A stretch of DNA of 64,000 nucleotides from Phycisphaerae bacterium (GCA_016927755.1 JAFGLZ010000139.1:21457-85456), one strand, 5' to 3'; shown: positions 16,763-26,817, numbered from the stretch's first letter. Notes: generated from the sequence alone by a model not told the origin. Translations and numbers: made by a program.

Positions 16763-19234
16763 ATGTACTGCAAATTCTTCGAACTCACCCAGGCCCCCTT
16801 CAACAACACTCCGGACCCGAAGTTCTTCTACCATACTCCCCAACACGAAGAGGCCCTGGCGTGTCTGAAGTATACGGCCGAAGAGCGCAAAGGCTTCGTC
16901 CTCGTCACCGGCGAGGTCGGCAGCGGCAAGACGCTCCTGGGGCGGCTGTTCATGCAGCAACTCGGCAGCCGGGCTCGGGTCGCGACCGTATCCAGCTCGG
17001 CGCTCTCGCCGCACGAGCTGATGGCGACGATCTGCCACGACCTCGAAGTCCCACTGGAAGCGACTCCCTCGAAGACGCAACTGATCCAGTGCCTGCAGGA
17101 CTATCTGTTGGATAAGTATGCCAAGGACCGCCTGGTCCTGGTTCTGCTGGACGAAGCCCAGAACCTTCCGGTCGAAAGCTTCGAGGAACTCCGCATGCTG
17201 GGGAACCTCGAGGCCGACGACGCCAAGCTGCTCCAGGTACTGATCCTCGCGCAGCCCGAGATCCTGGACGTGCTGAGCCGTCCGGACATGAAGCAACTGC
17301 AGCAGCGGATCGTGCGAACGGTCCACCTGTCGGAACTGACGCTGGAGGAGACGGCGGGCTACATCGTGCACCGCCTGGCCGTGGCTGGAGGTCAAGGCAA
17401 GGTCGAGTTCACGCCCGGGGCCGTCGAGCTCATCCATCTTCATACGGGCGGCATTCCGCGCATGATCAACCATCTCTGCGATCAGTGCCTGCTGACCGCC
17501 TACGCGCAGTCGGTCAAGACGATCGACGCGCAGATCACACAAGAGGTCGCCGAGGCGTCGACACCCCTGCAGGGCGCTGCGCCTCGTCCACAGGCGCCTC
17601 GGCCCTCGAAGCCCAAGGCCGCGAGGAAACCCCAGGACGACTGGCAGCAGCTCGAAGGTCGGGTCGACGAGGCCGAGGAGATGCTGACTCGGGTAGAGAC
17701 GGACGCGGTCGGGAAAGCAAGCACGCAGGCGGACACCCTGCGGAAGAGCCTGTCGGAGGATCTGGAGCTGCGTATGCGCCAGGTGCGCGGCGCCCTATCC
17801 GAGCTTCGCCACGACGCTGACAGCATCGTCAAACGGACGAGCCGCCGAAGCGAGGAGTTGCAGCACTCGATCACCGAGAACCTGGAGGGGCAACTCGAAC
17901 AGATCCAGGGCGCGCTGAGCCGCCTAACGCGGGAGGCCGACCATCTCGTCGACGCGACCCAGCACCGTGGTCAAGAAGTCCGAGAGTCGATCGCCACGGA
18001 GCTGGATGGACGACTGGGGAACATCAAGGAGGCAATTCGGAAGCTCAGCACGGACGCGGACAAGGTCGTCGAGGAGACGAAGCGGCGAGGCCACGAGGTC
18101 CGTGAGAGCCTTTCCGAGGAACTAGAGGGTCGCATCGGTCGCATCCAAGGGATCCTCGAAAGGATGAACCAGGACGCCGACGGCATCGTCGAGGAGACGC
18201 GTCGTCGCAGCAGGGATCTACGCCGGTCGCTCTCCGAGGATCTGGAGAGCCGCATCGCCCAGATCGAAGACTCGTTGACCAAGTTGACTCACGACGCCGA
18301 CACGGTGGTGGAACGCACCACACGGCGGACCGAGGCCCTTCAGCAGTCGATGTCCGAGAACCTGGAGGGGCGCGTCGGCAAGCTCGAGCAGACCCTCAGC
18401 GCCATCAGCAAGGACGCGGACAACATCATCGACCGGTCGAATCGCAAGGCTTCCGAGCTGCGTGACCTCTGCGACCTCATGCGGACGATCATGGCCAACC
18501 TGGCCCAGGAGAACACCAAGGCCAGCGAGCACTGCACGCGATTGGCCCAGGAGAACATCCGCGCGGACGAGCTGGCCTCACTCTACAAGAACGCCCGCGA
18601 GACGATCGCCCTGCTCAACCAGGCTCACAAGCACGCGGACAAACACACGACCAAGCTCGCGCACCAGGTGGAACGGGCCGAGGAAGCAGTTCGCGACATC
18701 CCTGCGCTCATCAACCAGCTTCAAGCCGCGACGACGGAGGCACGGACCGTCTCGTCGAAGCTCGATAGTCAGATCACCGCGATGAAGCAGGAGTTGGGGG
18801 GGCAGATGGCCGCGATGAAGCAGCAGTATCAGCAGAGCCAGCAACAGCTTGCCGCCGGGCAGGCGCAGGTCAATCAGATGCGTAAGTTGATGAACGTCCT
18901 GACGGCCGCTGCCCGCGCCGTCGAGATCGCCAGGGAGCCGGACGACTCCGCCGCCGTTGAGGGGCGGGCGGAGGCGCTCACCGCTCCCGCCAGCCCTGCC
19001 GAAGAGAAGCAAGGGATCATCGCGGAGATCCTCGCGGCACAGCGGGCCAAACCACCGGCCAGGAAGCGACCTGCCCCGACCTCGGCGAAGGGCGTTTTGC
19101 AGGATGCGGAGGATCTGCCCCCGCTGATCGAGTTCGATCCTCGCCGCGCGGCCAATGCCCACAGGATCTCACAAGGCAAAGGGCGTATCCATAAGGCTGA
19201 CTCGCCCGAGGCCCTTCACGCCAAACACGCCTGA
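16763..19234 (+). CDS. ExeA/GspA-type AAA ATPase with six 40-residue coiled-coil repeats
   Basis: Residues 1 to about 265 are an AAA ATPase: 'MYCKFFELTQAPFNNTPDPK' start, Walker A 'GEVGSGKT' (50-57), Walker B 'LVLVLLDEAQ' (124-132). The 'GGIPRMINHLCDQCLLTA' C-terminal box is typical of ATPases paired with exopolysaccharide or type II secretion genes. Residues 329-568 are six tandem 40-residue helical repeats with consensus 'S.SE.LE.R....' and '..DAD.IVE.T.RR..E...'. More coiled coil and a low-complexity tail follow. The standard ATPase of EPS loci ends near residue 270-350, so this 823-residue form is unusual. Divergent placement from wza-wzz-cpsD suggests a role in assembling or spacing the export machine, possibly at the cell wall. 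Confidence 0.85.
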   Translation: MYCKFFELTQAPFNNTPDPKFFYHTPQHEEALACLKYTAEERKGFVLVTGEVGSGKTLLGRLFMQQLGSRARVATVSSSALSPHELMATICHDLEVPLEATPSKTQLIQCLQDYLLDKYAKDRLVLVLLDEAQNLPVESFEELRMLGNLEADDAKLLQVLILAQPEILDVLSRPDMKQLQQRIVRTVHLSELTLEETAGYIVHRLAVAGGQGKVEFTPGAVELIHLHTGGIPRMINHLCDQCLLTAYAQSVKTIDAQITQEVAEASTPLQGAAPRPQAPRPSKPKAARKPQDDWQQLEGRVDEAEEMLTRVETDAVGKASTQADTLRKSLSEDLELRMRQVRGALSELRHDADSIVKRTSRRSEELQHSITENLEGQLEQIQGALSRLTREADHLVDATQHRGQEVRESIATELDGRLGNIKEAIRKLSTDADKVVEETKRRGHEVRESLSEELEGRIGRIQGILERMNQDADGIVEETRRRSRDLRRSLSEDLESRIAQIEDSLTKLTHDADTVVERTTRRTEALQQSMSENLEGRVGKLEQTLSAISKDADNIIDRSNRKASELRDLCDLMRTIMANLAQENTKASEHCTRLAQENIRADELASLYKNARETIALLNQAHKHADKHTTKLAHQVERAEEAVRDIPALINQLQAATTEARTVSSKLDSQITAMKQELGGQMAAMKQQYQQSQQQLAAGQAQVNQMRKLMNVLTAAARAVEIAREPDDSAAVEGRAEALTAPASPAEEKQGIIAEILAAQRAKPPARKRPAPTSAKGVLQDAEDLPPLIEFDPRRAANAHRISQGKGRIHKADSPEALHAKHA
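17747..18466 (+). repeat. Six tandem 120-bp (40-codon) repeats in the ATPase gene
   Basis: Units begin at codons 329, 369, 409, 449, 489 and 529. Each starts 'S(L/I/M)(S/T/A)E(D/N/E)L' and ends with '(D/E)AD..V......R..E.R.'. All six are exactly 40 residues, without indels. Confidence 0.9.
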
Positions 19235-19278
19235 GCATACACGACCACAACTCGTGGGCCGGTGGCCGGATGACTTCG

Positions 19279-20712
19279 TCAATCAGAGGTTGAGGCGGCG
19301 ACGAGGTGGATCAGCAGCGCGTTCGTGGCGCCCGGCTCGTGAAGGTGCGTTCCGGAAACGACGACGATCAGGTCGCCGCTCGATGCGAGCCCCTGCTCGT
19401 CAAGGGCCTTGTCAAGCTGCATCAGCATCTCACTGTCGACCGTAGGCCGCGTCGCGAGCAGCGGCCGCACGCCGTAGAGCAGACCCATCCGCCGACAGGT
19501 TCGCTCGTTGGAGCTCAGTCCCACGATCGTTTGAGGGAGATGGCGCTTGCTCAGCAGGCGAGCCGTAAAACCGCTCTCGGTCCAGACGGCCACCAGGTTC
19601 GCGCCGAGCTGCCGGGCCAATACCTCCGCGCCGTGAACGACCGCCCACGTTACTCTGAGCGATGACGTGGCGAGACGATGCTCCCGCAGCGCGCTGGTTC
19701 GGGCGAGGAACTCCTCGGTCTCGCGGGCCACCCGATTCATCGTCGCCACGGCCTGGGCGGGGTGTCGTCCAATCGAGGTTTCGGCCGACAGCATCACCAC
19801 GTCAGCGCCGTCCAGAATGGCGTTGGCCACGTCGCTGACCTCGGCGCGGGTGGGCACCGGAGAGTCCACCATGCTCTGGAGCATCTGGGTCGCGATGATG
19901 ACCGGCACGCTCGCCCGCTGACACCGCAGGACGATGTCCTTTTGGATCAGGGGCACGCGGGCGGCATCCATCTCGACGCCCAAGTCCCCACGCGCAACCA
20001 TCACCGCATCACTGTGCTCAATGATCTCGTCGATGTGCTGAACGGCCTGGGGCTTCTCGATCTTGGCGATGACGCCCATCTCGCACTGCCGCTCCTTGAG
20101 TTGGCGCCGCAGCTCATAGATGTCATCGGGGTCGCGCACGAAGGAGAGGGCCACGTAGTCTAGCTCGTGCGTGATGGCCCAGTCGAGATCGGCCAGGTCT
20201 TTGTCCGTGAGAGAGGGCGTGGACACCGCCGTATCCGGCAGGTTAATCCCCTTATTGCCGCGCAGCGTCCCGCCGATCTCCACCTCGCACTCAATCTCGT
20301 CGGCGGTCTTGGCCTTGGCTCGAAGCCGGATCAGGCCGTCGTCGATAAGGATCGGGTCCCCTACCGCCACGTCATCCACGACCGCAGGGTGATTCGTTCC
20401 GATCCGTTCGGCGGTCCCGTCACACTCGTCGCGTTGGATGACGATCCCTTGCCCGGCGAGAAGCTCGCACGCGTCGGCAACGACTCGGCCCACGCGGATT
20501 TTCGGGCCGCATAGATCGCCCACGACGGCCACAGGGACCCCCCGCTGGCGGGCGATCCGGCGCACGCGCTCGAGCGCTACCATGTGGTCGGCGAGGCTGC
20601 CGTGCGAGAAGTTCAGTCGCGCGGCGTCCAGGCCTGCGTCGAACATCTCCGCCAGCGTTTCATCGTCATTGCACGCCGGCCCGATCGTCGCCAGGATTTT
20701 CGTTTTGATCAT
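19279..20712 (-). CDS. pyk: Pyruvate kinase
   Basis: Start at ATG 20712 gives 'MIKTKILATIGPACNDDETL', the normal N-terminus; 18 upstream codons in frame are unlikely to be translated. The 477-residue protein has the catalytic barrel with 'ARLNFSHGS' and 'AKIEKPQAV'. The family signature is present as 'VMVARGDLGVEMDAARVP', followed by 'ATQMLQSM...PTRAEVSDVANA'. It converts PEP and ADP to pyruvate and ATP in glycolysis. The C-terminal domain carries the usual allosteric-domain fold ('TESGFTARLLSKRHLPQTIVG' region). It is divergent from uvrA and not in an operon. Confidence 0.97.
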   Translation of the reverse strand: MIKTKILATIGPACNDDETLAEMFDAGLDAARLNFSHGSLADHMVALERVRRIARQRGVPVAVVGDLCGPKIRVGRVVADACELLAGQGIVIQRDECDGTAERIGTNHPAVVDDVAVGDPILIDDGLIRLRAKAKTADEIECEVEIGGTLRGNKGINLPDTAVSTPSLTDKDLADLDWAITHELDYVALSFVRDPDDIYELRRQLKERQCEMGVIAKIEKPQAVQHIDEIIEHSDAVMVARGDLGVEMDAARVPLIQKDIVLRCQRASVPVIIATQMLQSMVDSPVPTRAEVSDVANAILDGADVVMLSAETSIGRHPAQAVATMNRVARETEEFLARTSALREHRLATSSLRVTWAVVHGAEVLARQLGANLVAVWTESGFTARLLSKRHLPQTIVGLSSNERTCRRMGLLYGVRPLLATRPTVDSEMLMQLDKALDEQGLASSGDLIVVVSGTHLHEPGATNALLIHLVAASTSD

Positions 20713-20785
20713 GGACAAGGCATTCTCCGGCAGAAGCCATTTCCGTTCAACCACCCAGGCAGGCAAAATCGCGGTTTCCGCGGCG

Positions 20786-20813
20786 CTTGCCTTGTTCAGG
20801 GAATCAGCTAAAC
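20786..20813 (+). promoter_or_regulatory. Tentative uvrA promoter
   Basis: TTGCCT (20786-20791), 16 bp, TAAACT (20808-20813). The predicted start near 20820 leaves a leader of about 66 nt containing a small inverted repeat GTTGGG...CCCAAC (20844-20864). No LexA box was recognised. Confidence 0.3.
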
Positions 20814-20885
20814 TAGACGGTTTAGGTCTTTGCCGAAAAGTCTCGTTGGGCCTCTCACACCCAACCTATCTAGGGGAGAGGGCGG

Positions 20886-23762
20886 TTGGAACTAGACGGC
20901 AAGTACATTCGAATCCAGGGAGCACGCCAACACAACCTTCGCAACGTCGACGTGACGATTCCGCGAGACCGGCTCGTGGTCATTACGGGACTTAGCGGGT
21001 CCGGAAAGTCATCTCTTGCCTTCGACACGATTTACGCCGAGGGGCAGCGGAAATACGTCGAGTCGCTGAGCGCGTACGCCCGGCAGTTCCTCGAGCAGAT
21101 GCAGAAGCCCGATGTGGAGCGGATCGAGGGGCTGCCTCCAACGATCGCCATCGAGCAGCGGACCGGCACGTCAAGCCCACGGAGCACCGTGGCCACAACC
21201 ACTGAGATCCATGACTATCTCCGCGTGCTGTTCGCACGCGTCGGTCAGCCTCATTGCTGGACCTGCGGAAAGGCTATTCGGGCCCAGTCGGTTACGAACA
21301 TCATCGACCAGATCCTCCGGCTGCCGCTGAACAGCCGGCTGATGATTCTGAGCCCGATCATCCGAGGCTACAAGGGCGAGCACAAGGAGGTCTTCAAGCG
21401 GATCCAACGCGAAGGCTTTGTCCGGGTTCGTGTTGATGGCGACATCTTCGAGGTCAAGAGCCCGCCCGAACTCAACAAGCGAAAGAAACACCACGTCGAG
21501 GCGGTCGTCGATCGGGTCATCCTCAAGCCTGAGATCCGCAGCCGCCTGAGCGACTCGGTCGAGTTGGCTCTAGGTCTGTCGGACGGGCTGATGATCGTCA
21601 CGTACATGACCCCCGACGAAGGTTCGGAGCCGGTCTGGCAGGACCAGTTGTTCTCGACCCGGTACGCCTGCCCCGATCACCCGGACGCTAACCTCGAGGA
21701 GCTAAGTCCGAGGCTGTTCAGCTTTAACAGTCCATATGGCGCCTGTCCCGAATGCGACGGGCTCGGGACGATCCTGGAGTTCGATCGGGATCTGATCGTC
21801 CCCGACTTGAGCCTGTCGCTGGACCAGGGGGCCGTGGACGCCTGGCGGCGGGGCGGCAAGCGGATGAACATCGCTTACAGCCGGCTGCTCAAGGAATTCT
21901 GCGAGACGTTCCAGGTCTCGCCGCACACGCCTTATCAGAATCTGTCGCCCGACATACAGCGTATCCTGTTGTACGGCACCACGGATGAGGACAGTCAGAA
22001 GTACCAGGCGTCCTTCGAAGGGGTCGTCCCGAATCTCCAGCGGCGGTGGGAATCGACGGATAGCGAGTATGTCAAGGCGCGGCTGCACGGCTATCTCTCC
22101 GAGCAGCCCTGTCGGATGTGTAAGGGGGCCCGGCTCCGGCCGGAGGCGCTCGCCGTTCTGGTCGGCGAGAAGGACAGCGGCCGGGGGGGCAAGAGCATTA
22201 CCGACATCTCGACCATGAGCATCGAGCAGGCGCTGACCTTCTTCGAGGATCTCGAGCTCACGGGCGAGCGGAACGTGATCGCGGTGCAGGTGCTGCGTGA
22301 GATCCGACAGCGACTCCGGTTCATGGTCGACGTCGGCATCGGTTACCTGACGCTCAACCGGACGAGCGCGACGTTGTCCGGCGGCGAGGCCCAGCGGATT
22401 CGGCTGGCCACGCAAGTGGGCAGCGGGTTGGTCGGCGTCTGTTACGTGCTGGACGAGCCGACGATGGGTCTGCACCCGCGGGACAACGCCAAGCTGATCG
22501 GCACGCTTCGCCGCCTGGCGGACATCGGGAACACGGTTCTGGTCGTCGAGCACGACGAGGAGACGATTCGCTCGGGCGATCACATCGTGGACATCGGCCC
22601 GGGCGCGGGCCCGCACGGCGGACAGGTGGTGGCTCAGGGACGGATCGAAGAGATCGTGGCCTGCCCGGAGAGCCTGACCGGGAAGTACCTATCCGGCGAG
22701 CTGAAGATCAAGCTTCCGCGAAAGCGCCGCAAGATATCTCCGACCAACGCGATCGAGCTCAGGGGCGCCCGGCAGAACAACCTCAAGGACATCACGGTGC
22801 GCTTCCCGCTGGGCGTCTTCTGCTGCGTCACGGGAGTCAGCGGGTCGGGCAAGAGCACGCTCGTGACCGAGACGCTGCTCCGCGCCTTAAAGCGGCGTTT
22901 GCACAACTCGGGCGAGAAGCCCGGGGCGTTCGAGACGATCGTAGGAGCGTCACGGATCGACAAGGTGGTCGAGATCGATCAGTCGCCGATCGGACGGACG
23001 CCGCGAAGCAACCCGGCGACCTACACCGGCGTGTTCGACCTGATCCGCCAGCTCTACAGCAAGACGCGTGAGGCGAAGATCCGCGGCTACAAGGCCGGCC
23101 GATTCAGCTTCAACGTCCGCGGAGGACGTTGCGAGGCCTGCCAGGGCCAGGGGCTCAAGAAGATCGAGATGCACTTCCTGCCCGACGTCTACGTGGTCTG
23201 CGACGAGTGCAAGGGCACGCGTTACAACCGCGAGACGCTCGAGATCCGCTACCGAGGCAAGAACATCGCCGACGTGCTGAGCATGACGGTGGAGGAGGCG
23301 ATCGGCTTCTTCGACAGCTTCGCCAAGATCAAGACGCTGGCCAGGACGCTCGCGGACGTCGGACTGAGCTACATCGCCTTGGGGCAGTCATCGACGACGC
23401 TGTCGGGCGGCGAGGCCCAGCGGGTCAAGCTCGCCACGGAGCTCGGCAAGCCGGCCGGCGGGCACACGCTGTACATCCTGGACGAGCCGACCAGCGGACT
23501 GCACTTCGCCGACATCCAGAACCTGCTCAACGTGCTGAATCGACTGGTGGACATGGGCAACTCCGTCCTGGTCATCGAGCACAATCTGGACGTGATCAAG
23601 ATGGCCGACTGGATCATCGACCTGGGCCCGGAAGGCGGCGAGGACGGCGGCCTGATCGTCGCGGAGGGCACGCCCGAGGAGATCGCCGCCCACCCCGACA
23701 GCTACACCGGGCGATACCTACAGCAGTACCTCGAGGCGAACCACCAGCGGAAGATCGGGTAG
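20886..23762 (+). CDS. uvrA: UvrABC excinuclease subunit A
   Basis: A 958-residue UvrA with two ABC ATPase modules: Walker A 'GLSGSGKSSLAFD' and 'GVSGSGKSTLVTE', signatures 'LSGGEAQRIRLATQ' and 'LSGGEAQRVKLATE'. The zinc-binding modules include 'CEACQGQGLKKIEMHFLPDV' with 'CDECKGTRYN'. It scans DNA for bulky lesions and loads UvrB in nucleotide excision repair. The start is TTG 20886, supported by GGGGAGAGG 5-8 nt upstream; the protein begins 'ELDGKYIRIQGARQHNL'. It is a single gene, as usual. Confidence 0.97.
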   Translation: MELDGKYIRIQGARQHNLRNVDVTIPRDRLVVITGLSGSGKSSLAFDTIYAEGQRKYVESLSAYARQFLEQMQKPDVERIEGLPPTIAIEQRTGTSSPRSTVATTTEIHDYLRVLFARVGQPHCWTCGKAIRAQSVTNIIDQILRLPLNSRLMILSPIIRGYKGEHKEVFKRIQREGFVRVRVDGDIFEVKSPPELNKRKKHHVEAVVDRVILKPEIRSRLSDSVELALGLSDGLMIVTYMTPDEGSEPVWQDQLFSTRYACPDHPDANLEELSPRLFSFNSPYGACPECDGLGTILEFDRDLIVPDLSLSLDQGAVDAWRRGGKRMNIAYSRLLKEFCETFQVSPHTPYQNLSPDIQRILLYGTTDEDSQKYQASFEGVVPNLQRRWESTDSEYVKARLHGYLSEQPCRMCKGARLRPEALAVLVGEKDSGRGGKSITDISTMSIEQALTFFEDLELTGERNVIAVQVLREIRQRLRFMVDVGIGYLTLNRTSATLSGGEAQRIRLATQVGSGLVGVCYVLDEPTMGLHPRDNAKLIGTLRRLADIGNTVLVVEHDEETIRSGDHIVDIGPGAGPHGGQVVAQGRIEEIVACPESLTGKYLSGELKIKLPRKRRKISPTNAIELRGARQNNLKDITVRFPLGVFCCVTGVSGSGKSTLVTETLLRALKRRLHNSGEKPGAFETIVGASRIDKVVEIDQSPIGRTPRSNPATYTGVFDLIRQLYSKTREAKIRGYKAGRFSFNVRGGRCEACQGQGLKKIEMHFLPDVYVVCDECKGTRYNRETLEIRYRGKNIADVLSMTVEEAIGFFDSFAKIKTLARTLADVGLSYIALGQSSTTLSGGEAQRVKLATELGKPAGGHTLYILDEPTSGLHFADIQNLLNVLNRLVDMGNSVLVIEHNLDVIKMADWIIDLGPEGGEDGGLIVAEGTPEEIAAHPDSYTGRYLQQYLEANHQRKIG

Positions 23763-23833
23763 TAGGCCCGAGACGGGCACAACGCTGCGCGCTCTCTTTG
23801 CGTTCCTCCCGGGGAGCGGGGTCGATACACGCC

Positions 23834-24112
23834 CTACGGCGCCTGAGCAGGCAGCTTGCGCATCTCCTTCTCGATCATTCGCTGCTTGAAGCCCGCACCC
23901 TCTGAGAAGGCGCAGATGATCGTGGCGTGCAGCAAGAGGCCTATGCCCCAGCCCATGAGCGGCCAGATGAACCAGAGCGTTTCGCGAGACGTCAGGAGGT
24001 TGATCAGGAAGAGCAGGACGTTCACGACCACGTAGACAACACCGTGGATGTAAAGGCCGATCTTGGCGTTGACGCGCTTTCGGGCCATGTTGTAGGCATC
24101 TTCGTTGGGCAT
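23834..24112 (-). CDS. Small 2TM-domain membrane protein
   Basis: A 92-residue protein starting 'MPNEDAYNMARKRVNAKIG', with AAAGGGA 5-6 nt before the ATG at 24112; the longer reading from 24157 lacks support. Two membrane helices ('YIHGVVYVVVNVLLFLINLL' and 'FIWPLMGWGIGLLLHATIIC') and basic flanks match the '2TM' domain, often found alone or attached to histidine kinases. Function unknown. It is convergent with uvrA. Confidence 0.75.
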   Translation of the reverse strand: MPNEDAYNMARKRVNAKIGLYIHGVVYVVVNVLLFLINLLTSRETLWFIWPLMGWGIGLLLHATIICAFSEGAGFKQRMIEKEMRKLPAQAP

Positions 24113-24237
24113 AGCAGTCCCTTTCTGAGCCGCCGGCACGATGGTCGGCGACGGCAACCATGAGACGCAAGTATAACAGATCCGGCCTCAAGTGGAATCA
24201 AGGCCGCTAACTGACGAACGAACTACCAAGTGGGGTC

Positions 24238-24266
24238 TTGGGCGGTTCGCCGGCCGCCCCTACAAT
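24238..24266 (+). promoter_or_regulatory. Candidate promoter of the PMT-like gene, near-leaderless
   Basis: TTGGGC (24238-24243), 17 bp, TACAAT (24261-24266). The -10 box ends 10 bases before the ATG at 24277, so the leader would be about 4 nt, too short for a ribosome-binding site. Confidence 0.45.
24240..24259. repeat. GGGCGG/CCGCCC inverted repeat next to a -10 box
   Basis: GGGCGG (24240-24245), 8-nt loop, CCGCCC (24254-24259), followed at once by TACAAT (24261-24266). It looks like a dispersed intergenic dyad and overlaps the spacer of the downstream promoter. Confidence 0.4.
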
Positions 24267-24276
24267 TAGTCGACAG

Positions 24277-26817
24277 ATGACTTCCGGTTCCGACAATCCG
24301 GCTCCACCGCAGCCCGCCTCGGCGTTTGCCTGGCTGCTCGTGGCGGCCCTACTCGCGATCCACGCGACGCTGGCGATCAGCAGCTTGCGCCGCAAGTCGG
24401 CCACGTTCGACGAGGTGGTCCGGCTGACGTCGGGGTACAGCTACTGGGTCACCGGCGACTATCGGCTTGATCCGGCGGAGCCGCCGCTGGCGCAGATGTG
24501 GGCGGGGCTTCCGCTGCTGGCCGGCGACTACCGATTTTCCGATCTCGATCAGCCCGCGTGGTGGATCAGCGACGCCGAGTCGATCGGCCGGCAGTTCTTC
24601 TTCGGACTGGGTAACGACACGACGAAGATGCTCACCACGGCGAGGGTGATGATCGTGCTGCTCAGTGTCGCGCTGGGACTGCTGGTGTACGTCTGGTCGC
24701 GTCGGCTGTTTGGCCCGGTCGGCGGGATGATTTCGCTGGTGCTTTACGCCTTTAGCCCCAACCTGCTCGCCCACGCGCGATTGGTCACGACCGAGACGGC
24801 CACGTGCTTGTTCTTCGTGGCGTCGCTCGGCGGACTGTGGTGGGTGCTGCAGGAGGTCCGGCCGCTCAGCGTACTGCTCAGCGCGGCGGCGCTCGCGGGG
24901 CTGTTCCTGTCGAAGATGTCCGCCCCGCTGTTGATCCCGGTCGGCGTCGCCCTGCTGGCGGTCCGGCTGATCTCGAGCCAACCGCTGCAGGTACGACTGC
25001 GGGGGCCGGTCCTCGTGCGCCGACGCTGGGCGCGGCTCTCGATCTGGCTCGGCGTCATCGTCGTACAGATCGTCGTCGTGGTGAGCGGAATGTGGGCCGT
25101 TCACCGATTCCGGTACGAAGGAATGGTCCGCCCAGTCGAAGGGCGCGACCGTTACTGTCCGCCGGTCCCGATTCCGCCGAGCGCGTCATCGTGGGATCAC
25201 GTGCTCGCAAACGCAGGAACGATCGGTCGCGTGGTCAGCTTCTGCCGCGAGCATCGCCTGCTCCCCGAGGCGTATCTGTACGGCGTGGCCTTCCAGTACA
25301 ACGCCATCGGGGCCGGCTACGGGTTCCTCAACGGGGAGCGTCGGATCTCGGGCTGGTGGTATTTCTTTCTTTACTGTCTCGCCGTGAAGACCCCCCTGCC
25401 GCTGTTTGCGATATTGGCCCTGGCGGGAGCCGCGGGGGTCCGCCGATGGACGAAAGGGAGCACCCGCGCGGCGCCCGATTCGAGCATCACGATCGGGCTG
25501 GCGGCCATCGGGCTCTTCATGGCGGTGTACTGGATTGTGGCGCTACGGTCCTCGCTCAACATCGGCCACCGTCATATTCTGCCGACGTATCCCTTCATGT
25601 TCATCCTCGCGGGTGGGGTCGGGTTGTGGTGGAAGGCGTCGGCAAGGCGGATGCGCGCGGCGGTTCTGGCGTGCATCGGGATGTTCGTGCTTGCGGCGGT
25701 CTCCATCTGGCCGAACTATCTGGCTTACTTCAACTGGCTGATCGGTGGCCCTTCGAAGGCTTACGCTCATCTCGTCGACAGCTCGCTCGACTGGGGACAG
25801 GATCTGCCGGGGGTTGGAAGATGGCTAAAGGCGCACAAGGAACGGCGCAGTGAATCGGAGAAGATCTACCTCTCCTACTTCGGGACGGACGACCCGGAGC
25901 GATTCGGCATTGAGGCCGTCATGTTGCCCAGTCACATGGCGTGGCGGCCCGCGGGACTCGAGGCCCTGGGCGAGGGAACGTACTGCATCAGCGCCACGAT
26001 GCTGCAGTTGATGTACATCATGCCCACGAACGAGTGGACCGAGACGTTCGAGGCGGCCTATCAATTGCTCAAGCCGGAGTTTGACCGGCCCATGACGTCG
26101 ACGAGTGCCCCGGCGGTTCCGGCCGACGAAGTGGAAGCGTTTCGGCTGCTGCGGTTCGCCCGGCTGTGCGCCGGCTTGCGTCGTCGCACGCCCACCGACC
26201 AGATTGGATATTCGATCCTCGTGTACGAGTTGCGGGAGGAGTCCGTTGGTCAACTCCTGGACGGTCCGCCGCCCGAACTGCGCGAGGACCGGCCGGTGGA
26301 AGGGGGCCTCGCACAGCTCGACTGGATGTGCCGATTGGGCCGGATGCTGGCGCGGCGGGGTCGCCAGAGCGAGGCCGCCCGGCAATACAAGCGGGTCCTG
26401 GAGATCTACCCAATCCATGCCGAATCGCTCCGAGGCCTGGTCGGGATATCGATCTCGCTCGGCGAGCACGGGCAAGGGGTGGCAGCACTGAGGACGGCAC
26501 TTCAGCGGCATCCCGACGATGTTGACCTGCTGAACGACTTGGCATGGATACTGGCAACCTGCCGCGCGGAGACGGTCCGGGACGGCGCCGAGTCGCTTCG
26601 TCTCGCCGAGCGAGCGATCAGGCTGTCGCAGAGCGACCGGTGGCATCTCTTCGATACGCTGGGCGCCGCGCATGCCGAGCTGGGTCAGTTTGAACAGGCC
26701 GAGGGGGCCGCCCAACGAGCCGAGGACTTGGCACGCCGGGCGGGCTTGGCGGCCAAGGGCGACGCGATCGCCGAACGCGCCGCCCTCTACCGAACGCGTG
26801 AGCCCTATCGGGAGTGA
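24277..26817 (+). CDS. Polytopic PMT-like glycosyltransferase with C-terminal TPR domain
   Basis: 846 residues. The N-terminal part has about ten membrane helices. The first periplasmic loop has 'ATFDEVVRLTSGYSYW' and 'DPAEPPLAQMWAGLPLL', the acidic-loop pattern of GT-C enzymes related to protein O-mannosyltransferases. The C-terminal third contains TPR-like units ('GRQSEAARQYKRVLEIYPIH', 'LGQFEQAEGAAQRAEDLARR'). Such proteins transfer sugars from polyprenyl phosphate donors to lipids or proteins outside the membrane. Start ATG 24277 is preceded by TACAAT but no ribosome-binding site, consistent with leaderless expression. The next gene has its own promoter signal. The substrate is unknown. 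Confidence 0.75.
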   Translation: MTSGSDNPAPPQPASAFAWLLVAALLAIHATLAISSLRRKSATFDEVVRLTSGYSYWVTGDYRLDPAEPPLAQMWAGLPLLAGDYRFSDLDQPAWWISDAESIGRQFFFGLGNDTTKMLTTARVMIVLLSVALGLLVYVWSRRLFGPVGGMISLVLYAFSPNLLAHARLVTTETATCLFFVASLGGLWWVLQEVRPLSVLLSAAALAGLFLSKMSAPLLIPVGVALLAVRLISSQPLQVRLRGPVLVRRRWARLSIWLGVIVVQIVVVVSGMWAVHRFRYEGMVRPVEGRDRYCPPVPIPPSASSWDHVLANAGTIGRVVSFCREHRLLPEAYLYGVAFQYNAIGAGYGFLNGERRISGWWYFFLYCLAVKTPLPLFAILALAGAAGVRRWTKGSTRAAPDSSITIGLAAIGLFMAVYWIVALRSSLNIGHRHILPTYPFMFILAGGVGLWWKASARRMRAAVLACIGMFVLAAVSIWPNYLAYFNWLIGGPSKAYAHLVDSSLDWGQDLPGVGRWLKAHKERRSESEKIYLSYFGTDDPERFGIEAVMLPSHMAWRPAGLEALGEGTYCISATMLQLMYIMPTNEWTETFEAAYQLLKPEFDRPMTSTSAPAVPADEVEAFRLLRFARLCAGLRRRTPTDQIGYSILVYELREESVGQLLDGPPPELREDRPVEGGLAQLDWMCRLGRMLARRGRQSEAARQYKRVLEIYPIHAESLRGLVGISISLGEHGQGVAALRTALQRHPDDVDLLNDLAWILATCRAETVRDGAESLRLAERAIRLSQSDRWHLFDTLGAAHAELGQFEQAEGAAQRAEDLARRAGLAAKGDAIAERAALYRTREPYRE

